Of a DNA stretch of 6,451 bases, positions 1-5,703 are shown in pieces. Under the pieces are notes generated by a model, which was not told where the DNA came from, ran no database searches, and saw only the letters and a list, made by a program, of their open reading frames with translations. Source of the DNA: Anaerolineae bacterium (lineage in GTDB: Bacteria; Chloroflexota; Anaerolineae; 4572-78; NAK82); assembly GCA_030598425.1 (NCBI GenBank), contig JAUVPY010000171.1, positions 1 through 6,451 of the forward strand, in the 5' to 3' direction. The position numbers and the translations under genes were made by a program. The stretch's first letter is position 1; the number at the start of each line of letters is the position of its first letter.

Positions 1-1
1 C

Positions 2-1003
2 ATCTTCGAAGAGTTCACCCAGGTGGATGGCACGACTATCCGCAGTGTCGGCGGCACGGGCTTGGGGTTGCCCATCAGCCGCTATTTCGTCGGAATGCAC
101 GGCGGCGAGATCACTGTGGAAAGTGAAATGGGTGTAGGCTCAACCTTCACGGTCACGCTGCCCACTTACGCACAGACACAGCCAGAGATGGAGTTGGTCG
201 AGCCTGGGCCGGACGAGAGATCGCCGGCTGCGGAACGTCTTACCGTGCTGGCGGTGGATGATGACCCTGGTGTAATCAGCCTGTATCGACGCTTTTTGGA
301 AAGCGAAGGGTATCAGGTCGTGGGTGTCACCAACAGTGAGGAGGTGCTTGACAAGGCCTCCGAGTTGCAGCCGTTTGCCATAACCCTTGATGTGTTGATG
401 CCTACCAAGGATGGTTGGCAGGTGCTCAGGGAATTAAAGGCGAATCCACAGACTCAGCACATTCCCATCATTATTTGTAGCATCGTCAGCAACGAGGGAC
501 TTGGCTTCAGCCTGGGTGCTGCCGACTACGTGGTTAAGCCAATTATGGAAGAAGAGCTGCTCGCCGCGCTCGCCCGGTGTAGCGTGGATCGGCAGGAGCA
601 GGGAGACGTCGAAGTGCTGGTCATAGACGATCAGGCTGATGATATCCTGCTTATCCGCCGGATGCTGGAGGCGCAGCGCGCTCTGGAAGCGCAGCGGCAT
701 TATCGGGTGATTGAAGCCGATGGGGGCCAGGCTGGGATAGACTTGGTTCACCGGCGTAAACCAGATATTGTCATCCTCGACCTGATGATGCCTGAGGTGG
801 ATGGCTTCGCTGTCCTGGAGGACCTCAAACGAGAACCAGACACGCGCAACATTCCCGTGATCGTAATCACCGCCAAGGATTTGTCGGAAGAAGAGCAACA
901 ACAGCTTGAAGGCCAGGTTGAGGTGTTGCTGCGTAAGGGACTCTTCACCGAGCAAGAACTACTCGACGATCTGGGGACAGCATTAAGCCGAATAGAACAA
1001 TAG
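2..1003 (+). CDS. Hybrid sensor histidine kinase, C-terminal part (HATPase end plus two REC domains), 5'-truncated by the window
   Basis: The reading frame is open from base 2, so the gene starts outside the window; a GTG at 23 lies inside the conserved kinase domain and is not a real start. Residues below count from base 2. Residues 1-55 are the end of a histidine-kinase ATPase domain: the F-box-like IFEEFTQVD, then the G2 box GGTGLGL and the closing strand GSTFTVTLP. A first REC spans about 80-190, with acidic D86-D88, phospho-acceptor D130 (in LDVLMP) and K179 (in VVKP). A second REC spans about 204-325, with D209/D210, D260 (in LDLMMP), T290 and K312. Both RECs keep the residues needed for phosphorylation. 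No DNA-binding or enzymatic output follows; the protein ends in the second REC. The sensor, dimerisation and phospho-His regions are not visible, so the signal is unknown. The gene is probably co-transcribed with the REC-fused enzyme 62 bases downstream. Helix 1 of REC2 contains a small in-frame repeat (665-697). Confidence 0.93.
   Translation: MFEEFTQVDGTTIRSVGGTGLGLPISRYFVGMHGGEITVESEMGVGSTFTVTLPTYAQTQPEMELVEPGPDERSPAAERLTVLAVDDDPGVISLYRRFLESEGYQVVGVTNSEEVLDKASELQPFAITLDVLMPTKDGWQVLRELKANPQTQHIPIIICSIVSNEGLGFSLGAADYVVKPIMEEELLAALARCSVDRQEQGDVEVLVIDDQADDILLIRRMLEAQRALEAQRHYRVIEADGGQAGIDLVHRRKPDIVILDLMMPEVDGFAVLEDLKREPDTRNIPVIVITAKDLSEEEQQQLEGQVEVLLRKGLFTEQELLDDLGTALSRIEQ
665..697 (+). repeat. 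Short in-frame tandem duplication (LEAQR-A-LEAQR) in helix 1 of the second REC
   Basis: The 15-base unit encoding LEAQR (665-679) recurs at 683-697 with one mismatch, an 18-base period. It adds six residues to the first helix of REC2 relative to the homologous REC at the end of the neighbouring enzyme, which reads straight through this point. This looks like a recent slippage or duplication event. Confidence 0.7.
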
Positions 1004-1055
1004 AACCACGTTAGCCTGAATTGTAGCTTAACAACTGAGGGGAACAGAGCGAGAC

Positions 1056-1059
1056 GGAG
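1056..1059 (+). promoter_or_regulatory. Ribosome binding site for the threonine-synthase/REC gene
   Basis: GGAG lies 6 bases before the ATG at 1066, a good Shine-Dalgarno match and spacing, and supports this start. I see no convincing promoter in the 62 bases after the kinase stop codon, which fits co-transcription with the kinase. Confidence 0.6.
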
Positions 1060-1065
1060 TATTTC

Positions 1066-2745
1066 ATGGAGAAGCAGTTCTACGTGTCCTGTGCCGAATG
1101 TGGACACCGTGTTGTCTATGATAGTCCGGTGCCGAATTGTGAAGAGTGTGGTCATGACTGGTTGAATGCAGATTATGATTTGGATGCCGTCGCCGAAGTA
1201 TGGAGGAGGGAGTTGGGCTCCCGACCGTTCGACTCGATGTGGCGGTATTGGGAATTACTACCGCTCAAGGAGTACGACAACATTGTCTCGATGGGAGAAG
1301 GAGGCACGCCGCTGCTCAAGGCCGCCAATCTGGGGCTGATGCTGGGGCATCGTCATCTTTATTTCAAAGATGAACGGCAAGGCCCTACCAGCTCTTTTAA
1401 GGATCGCCAGGCTTCGATGGCTATATCAGCCATGAGGGAATCTGCGATGACTGAAGCGGTGGTCGCCTCCACCGGCAACGTGGCCATCTCGTATTCCGCC
1501 TATTGTGCGCGAGCCGGTATCAAGCTTTGGGCATTTCTGACCAGCACCGTTCCCGCCGATAAAATGCGCGAAGTGGCACTTTACGGCAGCGAGGTCGTCA
1601 AGGTCACCAGCACCTATGACCGCACCAAGATCGTGGCGGCTAAGTTCGCCCACCACAAGGGCCTATTTGTCGACCGAGGGGTGCGCAGCATCGCCGCCAG
1701 AGAGAGCATGAAAACCGTGGCCTTTGAAATCGCCGAACAACTGGGGCAGACCATGAGCAACAACGGAGCCGGCCTACCCTGGCGTGCGCCCGATTGGTAC
1801 GTACAGTCTGTCAGTGGTGGTCTTGGGCCAGTGGGTGTCTTGAAAGGCTTCGAGGAGCTCTATCGGATGGGCTTTAGCAACAAAGTGCCCAAAATGGCCC
1901 TTATCCAGGCTGATGGCTGCGCGCCAATGGCCAACAGCTTCAAAGCGGGCCTGGACGAGGCCGAAGACGTATCTGATCCGCAAACACGCATCACCACCGT
2001 GGCCACGGGTAGCCCCGGCGCGGTGTACCCCTTTTTGCGAGATGCCATTTCGAAATACGGCGGCACCATGGAGAGCGTCACCGACGAGGATGCCTTCCGC
2101 GCTATGCACGTGATGGCCAAAATGGACGGCCTTTCAATGGAGCCAGCCGCTGCCATGGCTTGTGCTGGAGTCTTTAAGCTGCTAGGGCAACGAGTTATCA
2201 AGCCTGATGAAACGGTAGTCATCAACGTCTCGGGGCACACATTCCCCGTCGAAAAGCACCTGTTGGGAGATGATTGGGCCCGCACCGTAGGCACCGCAGA
2301 AGCAGCGGCTCTGGCCGCCCGCTCGCCAGCGCCGCGTGAGGGTCTGCTGGCGGCGCTCAATCGCCTCGACGGACGAGTCAAACGGGTGGCCATCATCGAA
2401 GACGAGCCAGATGCTGCCCGGCTCCTGCGCCGCATCTTGCAGGCGCGCGGCACATATCAGGTCTTCGAGGCGCACGATGGGCGCGCTGGCCTGGACCTGA
2501 TTCGTCGCGAGCAACCCGACTTGATCCTGCTGGATCTGATGATGCCAGAACTCGACGGCTTCACCCTGCTCGAAATCGTGAAGTCAGAAGAGGATTTGCG
2601 TGACGTGCCGATCATCGTGGTCACGGCCAAAGATCTGTCCCCGGATGAATGGCACCGTCTGGATGGGCAAGTCGAGTCGCTTCTGCAAAAAGGCTCTTTT
2701 ATGGAAGAGGATTTGCTGGAGGATATTCTCGAGGCATTGGGTTAG
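1066..2745 (+). CDS. Threonine-synthase-like PLP enzyme with N-terminal zinc ribbon and C-terminal receiver (REC) domain fusion
   Basis: This is a 559-residue cytosolic protein in three parts. Residues 5-32 form a zinc ribbon with C9xxC12 and C25xxC28, as seen in many bacterial and archaeal threonine synthases. Residues 58-405 are a fold-type II PLP enzyme: WRYWELLP, GEGGTPLL (77-84), the Schiff-base lysine K112 in GPTSSFKDR, STGN (135-138) for substrate/PLP binding, a glycine loop SGGLGPVG (250-257) for the PLP phosphate, and SGHTFP near 389-394. Threonine synthase turns O-phosphohomoserine into threonine. An Ala/Arg-rich linker (about 407-437) leads to a full REC domain (438-559) with E445/D446, phospho-acceptor D490 in LDLMMP, T520 and K542. 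Ordinary threonine synthases end before the linker. The active-site motif reads GPTSSFKDR rather than the usual NPTGSFKDR, so the substrate may differ and the gene could be a paralogue rather than the housekeeping thrC. Family assignment is strong; exact substrate and control by phosphorylation are inference. Confidence 0.9.
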   Translation: MEKQFYVSCAECGHRVVYDSPVPNCEECGHDWLNADYDLDAVAEVWRRELGSRPFDSMWRYWELLPLKEYDNIVSMGEGGTPLLKAANLGLMLGHRHLYFKDERQGPTSSFKDRQASMAISAMRESAMTEAVVASTGNVAISYSAYCARAGIKLWAFLTSTVPADKMREVALYGSEVVKVTSTYDRTKIVAAKFAHHKGLFVDRGVRSIAARESMKTVAFEIAEQLGQTMSNNGAGLPWRAPDWYVQSVSGGLGPVGVLKGFEELYRMGFSNKVPKMALIQADGCAPMANSFKAGLDEAEDVSDPQTRITTVATGSPGAVYPFLRDAISKYGGTMESVTDEDAFRAMHVMAKMDGLSMEPAAAMACAGVFKLLGQRVIKPDETVVINVSGHTFPVEKHLLGDDWARTVGTAEAAALAARSPAPREGLLAALNRLDGRVKRVAIIEDEPDAARLLRRILQARGTYQVFEAHDGRAGLDLIRREQPDLILLDLMMPELDGFTLLEIVKSEEDLRDVPIIVVTAKDLSPDEWHRLDGQVESLLQKGSFMEEDLLEDILEALG

Positions 2746-2756
2746 CCCTAGGTGCC

Positions 2757-2770
2757 GGGCAATTTTGCCC
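2757..2770. terminator. Small hairpin after the enzyme gene, possible terminator part
   Basis: GGGCAA (2757-2762) and TTGCCC (2765-2770) can pair around a two-base loop, 11 bases past the stop codon at 2745. There is no T-run directly after it, so alone it would be a weak terminator. Confidence 0.3.
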
Positions 2771-2798
2771 CTTCCGCTTCGCTACAGGGGTGCTTCGC

Positions 2799-2817
2799 AA
2801 AAGTGCCAGGCACTTTT
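2799..2817. terminator. Palindrome between convergent genes, likely bidirectional terminator
   Basis: AAAAGTGCC (2799-2807) and GGCACTTTT (2809-2817) are perfect reverse complements around one base; in practice an 8-bp stem with loop CAG. Ts at the right end and As at the left end give a T-rich tail on either strand. It sits in the 78 bases between two genes that end facing each other (stops at 2745 and 2824), exactly where a shared terminator is expected. It may also be a copy of a dispersed palindromic repeat. Confidence 0.55.
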
Positions 2818-2823
2818 TGCGTT

Positions 2824-5142
2824 TCACTCCACCGTTACTTCCACCCGCAGCGTAATGCTGCCCTGGTCGCCGAACCAGGTGCGACCCTCGTGCACCAGGT
2901 CCCACTCCAATACATAATCGCCCGGCTGGGTTGGGGTGACGAAGCGTGCCCCCTGGGGGTGAACCTCCCCTGGTTTCACGACCCGGCTCAAGAGAGTTGG
3001 GAGCCCGTACCATTCAACCGGGGTACCATCGGCGGTCCACCAGTGATAGTTGAGATTGATGGGGTACGGACCGGCGGTCTCCCAGCTTTGAGTCCCCCGA
3101 TTCTCCAACACGACCCCGACCTCGTACATCTTATTGGCTTTCAGTCGGGTTGGTCCCCGGTATTCAACGATTGCTGAGCGATATAGCCCCCCACGGTAAT
3201 CGGCCAAGGTTTCGGCGAAGCCGGCCGGCGCCTCACCCGGACCACGCTGCAGTATGAGCGCGCCGTTGTCGAAGGCAGCGATGTGGAAATTCGGGTCGGC
3301 CAGCAGTCCCTCTACGGTGGGGACGAAGAGATTTTCGTCCAGGGGCATTGTGTCGGCGCCGTAATCCAGGTCTAGCACCACATACTCCGCGTCAGCCACT
3401 GTCGGGAAAAGATAAATGACGGGGCGGCGGGAGAGGTGTGGGTAGAGGTGGCTTTGAGCCGATACGACGGCGTCCGCTGGGATGAGATCCTGGGTACGAT
3501 CCAACGCCTGTTGGTGCTCATTGAGCTGGAAATGATCAGTCAGCCGGAATCCCCAGCCGGGGGGCACTGGGCTGAAGAACAGCCCGACCACAAAGGTCGT
3601 CGTCAGCGCGAATAGAGTGGTCAGGCGAACCCCCTCCGCCCATGGAAGCTCTATCCATTTCGCTCGTCTGGCCAGGTGTGCAACCCATCGCCCGGCGTTG
3701 AGCGCCCCCAGAACGGCGGCGATGAACACAAAGGGGATGACGGGAGCCACACCGTAGGCCAGGATGCCGCCCCGATTTTGGGAAACGGCCAGCGAATCGT
3801 AGACCAACACCGGGGCCGCCGGCAGCAAGGCGAACGGCCCCAGCAACGGCGTCCAACCCAGGGCCGCCAGCAGGTCAACCAGCACCTGTATTTTTTCGCG
3901 GCCAAACAGCGCGCTCGCAATCTGCGCCAGCGCTTCCTGAGGGTGGTCAAGCACTTCGCCGACAGCTCTTGGCGCGTCCTCCCCCAGTCCGTAGACGCCT
4001 CCCGCCCAGGGTACCACCAGTACAAAATTCAGCGCCAGCCAAGCCAGGCCAAGGAGGGTCGTTGCTAGGCCGTGGAGACGGTATCCCTTCCCTCGCAGAA
4101 GAAAATAGAGACCCATGCCCAGCAGGGCCAGGGCGGCATCAATCCCACACAGCAAGGCGATGATGGCCGCCAGGTAATAGTTGCGCCAGCGACGCTCTTC
4201 CGCCGCCTGCCAGGCCCACAGGAGGAAAGGGATCATCAGAGCTGAAGGAGAAAAACCGGCCAGCGCGATAGGGTGCAAGGGCAGGTACAGCAGGTAGGCC
4301 AGGGTGATAGCCAGCGAGGCAGCGCCGTCGTCCAATCGGGTCCGCGCCAAATGATACAAGGGGATCGCGCCGCTCGCCAGCAGAATGGCCTGCAAGGCGA
4401 TCAACCAAATCGGGTCGGCCCACAGCCAATAGAGAGCTGACACTGGCATAAGAATTAACTCCAGCCTGCCGTCCGCCAGTCGGCTGCGCGGCGACAGGTC
4501 TGGCGCCTCGTCCGCAAAGGTCACCGGGGTGGGGGTATATTCGAGGGGACGTCCCCTGGAGGTGTTCCAGATCGCCTGATCAACCCTGCCCAGGTCCAGA
4601 GCCTGGGTGCGGAAGCTGACCTGCCGGGCGATGGCCAATCCGCCGTAGACTACTACGAAGAAAACGATGCCGGTCAGGATGATTATCGGCCCCTGTCGGT
4701 CGGACCAGGCTAACAGTCGCGGGCGTCTCAAAAGGGGCCAGGCCAGCCAGGTGGCGATGGCGCTTAGGACCAGGATGAAGGCGTAGGCCCAGATCGAGCT
4801 TCCGTAGTTCATCCCCAGCCACGTCACCCGATACTTGAGGACCAGGATGAAGGGGATGGCAAAGGCCGCCGCAAATGCGTAAGCTGCCTGGCGCCGACGT
4901 TGAGGGGGCGGGGCATCTCCCGACAGGGCACGGGCCTTAACTCCCAGCCACCAGGCCAGCAGTGCCAGGGGGAGGACGACCACCAGCGTCCGGGCCAGGC
5001 GACCCCAATAGAAGGTGTAAACCCGCGCGCTGGCCCACCATTGGTTGATCACGCCGGGGTTTTGATAATCCCACCAGCCAATGGCGATGAGGGCTGCGCC
5101 GCCGAGGAGACACAGGGCGGATAGGAGCGATCTACGATTCAC
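2824..5142 (-). CDS. DUF2079-family multi-pass membrane protein with C-terminal Ig-like extracytoplasmic domain
   Basis: A 772-residue integral membrane protein. It starts with a GTG at 5142, supported by an AAAGGGA ribosome site nine bases upstream. About 13-14 hydrophobic helices are visible, for example near 6-24, 50-67, 86-103, 117-138, 151-171, 232-262, 275-293, 321-349, 356-380, 421-447, 461-481 and 505-523. The family signature is LDLGRVDQAIWNTSRGR (182-198), the usual FDLG-x-x-DQ-x-x-W motif of DUF2079, which resembles polytopic GT-C glycosyltransferases. The segment at 552-580 (DLIPADAVVSAQ, then HLSRRP and YLFP) is also typical of the family. Residues about 650-772 form a beta-rich Ig-like domain (VVLENRGTQSW, PGEV, PGDYVLEWDLV), a type often attached to cell-surface proteins and glycosyltransferases. 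No reaction is established for DUF2079; a role in envelope glycan assembly is inference. It appears to have its own promoter and to be monocistronic, and it converges on the enzyme gene. Confidence 0.88.
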   Translation of the reverse strand: MNRRSLLSALCLLGGAALIAIGWWDYQNPGVINQWWASARVYTFYWGRLARTLVVVLPLALLAWWLGVKARALSGDAPPPQRRRQAAYAFAAAFAIPFILVLKYRVTWLGMNYGSSIWAYAFILVLSAIATWLAWPLLRRPRLLAWSDRQGPIIILTGIVFFVVVYGGLAIARQVSFRTQALDLGRVDQAIWNTSRGRPLEYTPTPVTFADEAPDLSPRSRLADGRLELILMPVSALYWLWADPIWLIALQAILLASGAIPLYHLARTRLDDGAASLAITLAYLLYLPLHPIALAGFSPSALMIPFLLWAWQAAEERRWRNYYLAAIIALLCGIDAALALLGMGLYFLLRGKGYRLHGLATTLLGLAWLALNFVLVVPWAGGVYGLGEDAPRAVGEVLDHPQEALAQIASALFGREKIQVLVDLLAALGWTPLLGPFALLPAAPVLVYDSLAVSQNRGGILAYGVAPVIPFVFIAAVLGALNAGRWVAHLARRAKWIELPWAEGVRLTTLFALTTTFVVGLFFSPVPPGWGFRLTDHFQLNEHQQALDRTQDLIPADAVVSAQSHLYPHLSRRPVIYLFPTVADAEYVVLDLDYGADTMPLDENLFVPTVEGLLADPNFHIAAFDNGALILQRGPGEAPAGFAETLADYRGGLYRSAIVEYRGPTRLKANKMYEVGVVLENRGTQSWETAGPYPINLNYHWWTADGTPVEWYGLPTLLSRVVKPGEVHPQGARFVTPTQPGDYVLEWDLVHEGRTWFGDQGSITLRVEVTVE

Positions 5143-5151
5143 GCTGGTAAG

Positions 5152-5158
5152 TCCCTTT
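5152..5158 (-). promoter_or_regulatory. Ribosome binding site that supports the GTG start of the DUF2079 gene
   Basis: Read on the minus strand the bases are AAAGGGA, nine bases before the GTG at 5142-5140. There is no ATG in a better position, so this site decides the start. Confidence 0.55.
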
Positions 5159-5179
5159 CAGGCATCCCCACAGGGCTTG

Positions 5180-5207
5180 ATTATAGCCTAGAGTGCAAGC
5201 AAAACAA
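5180..5207 (-). promoter_or_regulatory. Probable sigma-70-type promoter of the DUF2079 gene
   Basis: On the minus strand a perfect TATAAT lies at 5185-5180, with a weak -35 candidate TTGTTT at 5207-5202 (16-base spacer, three of six consensus bases). The predicted start of transcription near 5173 would leave a short leader of about 30 bases before the GTG. The -10 box is convincing; the -35 is not. Confidence 0.5.
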
Positions 5208-5261
5208 AGTCAGGCAAGGCGCCGGGTGTACGAGCGATCTGATGGCGAGTTGGCGAAGCAC

Positions 5262-5397
5262 TGAAACACGAAGGGTACGAAAAAAGCGAAAGGCACGCAT
5301 CGGCAGGTTCCCTTCGGGAAAGAACATCGTCAAATACTGAGTATAGACCGAACAAGCCCCCAAAGGGGATCTATGGGTTCGTGTCTTTCGTGTTTCA
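5262..5397. repeat. 136-base segment bounded by inverted repeats (possible MITE- or REP-like element)
   Basis: TGAAACACGAA at 5262-5272 returns as its exact reverse complement at 5387-5397. Allowing mismatches, the arms extend to 20 bases with 17 matches (5262-5281 and 5378-5397). Inside are two smaller hairpins: TTCCC/GGGAA (5309-5321) and CCCC/GGGG around 5358-5368. The segment has no convincing coding sequence. It fills most of the gap between the small membrane protein and the DUF2079 gene, and its right end supplies the stop codon of the small gene. It could be a non-autonomous mobile element, a dispersed palindromic repeat, or a structured 3' end of the tRNA/small-gene transcript. Confidence 0.45.
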
Positions 5398-5544
5398 ATC
5401 GCCGCGCCAAAACGCCAGGCCATTGGCCACGAACAGGCCGATGATCACGGCGATGACCATGTCCCACTGGCCCATGCCGGCCGGGATTAAGACCAGGAAC
5501 AGGATAAGTAGGGTTAACCAAAAGCGAGGACGTCCACCGAACAT
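5395..5544 (-). CDS. Small hydrophobic two-helix membrane protein (49 aa), unknown function
   Basis: ATG at 5544-5542, TGA at 5397-5395. The 49-residue product begins MFGGRPRFW and has two hydrophobic stretches (about 9-22 and 29-46) joined by a short PAGMGQWD turn. It ends WRGD. Arginines at 5, 7 and 47 suggest both ends face the cytoplasm with the turn outside. I do not recognise a family. It starts only 16 bases after the 3' end of the tRNA-Arg gene on the same strand, so it is probably read from the tRNA promoter. The ribosome site is poor (a GGGT about ten bases upstream), which lowers confidence. In its favour are the clean helix-turn-helix hydrophobic pattern and high-GC codon use like that of the neighbours. 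Overlapping frames in this region that run through the tRNA are not genes. Confidence 0.55.
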   Translation of the reverse strand: MFGGRPRFWLTLLILFLVLIPAGMGQWDMVIAVIIGLFVANGLAFWRGD

Positions 5545-5560
5545 AAGAGAAATACCCAGG

Positions 5561-5633
5561 TGCCCCCGGCAGGATTCGAACCTGCGACACGCGGTTTAGG
5601 AAACCGCTGCTCTATCCCCTGAGCTACGGGGGC
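5561..5633 (-). tRNA. tRNA-Arg, anticodon CCT (reads AGG)
   Basis: The 73-base minus-strand sequence folds as a full cloverleaf: acceptor stem GCCCCCG/CGGGGGC, D stem GCTC/GAGC, anticodon stem GCGGT/ACCGC with loop TTCCTAA, a five-base variable region, T stem GCAGG/CCTGC with loop TTCGAAT, and discriminator A. The anticodon CCT decodes the arginine codon AGG. The next bases are CCT, so the 3' CCA is not encoded and must be added after transcription. The gene has its own promoter just upstream and is followed closely by a small membrane-protein gene. Confidence 0.96.
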
Positions 5634-5652
5634 GATTTTCGCGGTACCTGTG

Positions 5653-5681
5653 ATTTTACTAAGTCGGGGCGTGATTGTCAA
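5653..5681 (-). promoter_or_regulatory. Strong sigma-70-type promoter for tRNA-Arg (and probably the small gene behind it)
   Basis: On the minus strand: consensus -35 TTGACA at 5681-5676, a 17-base spacer, and -10 TAAAAT at 5658-5653 (five of six consensus bases). Transcription would start near 5646, about 13 bases before the mature tRNA 5' end, which is typical for a tRNA leader. Confidence 0.8.
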
Positions 5682-5703
5682 TTTGAGAATAGTTGCACAA
5701 CAG

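Noticed and set aside
1010..1032. GTTAGC/GCTTAAC hairpin between the kinase and the enzyme gene
   Set aside because: Short, bulged and without a T-run; not enough to call a terminator or attenuator.
1860..2453. Minus-strand 197-codon open frame inside the enzyme gene
   Set aside because: Ser/Arg/Ala-rich low-complexity product expected from an antisense frame of GC-rich coding DNA; the plus-strand enzyme is conserved through the whole span.
2752..3177. Plus-strand 141-codon open frame opposite the end of the DUF2079 gene
   Set aside because: It is antisense to a well-supported coding sequence, shows no recognisable domain, and has no ribosome site.
4768..4854. Repeated 14-base GACCAGGATGAAGG within the DUF2079 gene
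   Set aside because: It encodes FILVL in two membrane helices; hydrophobic codon bias explains it.
5301..5320. Possible second copy of the tRNA 3' end, as at an integration (att) site
   Set aside because: Only about seven bases (CGGCAGG) match the tRNA, and there is no integrase in the window.
5330..5599. Frames with MSQVRILPGAP (minus) and CPRQDSNLRHAV (plus)
   Set aside because: Both are also translations of the tRNA T-arm region and not proteins.
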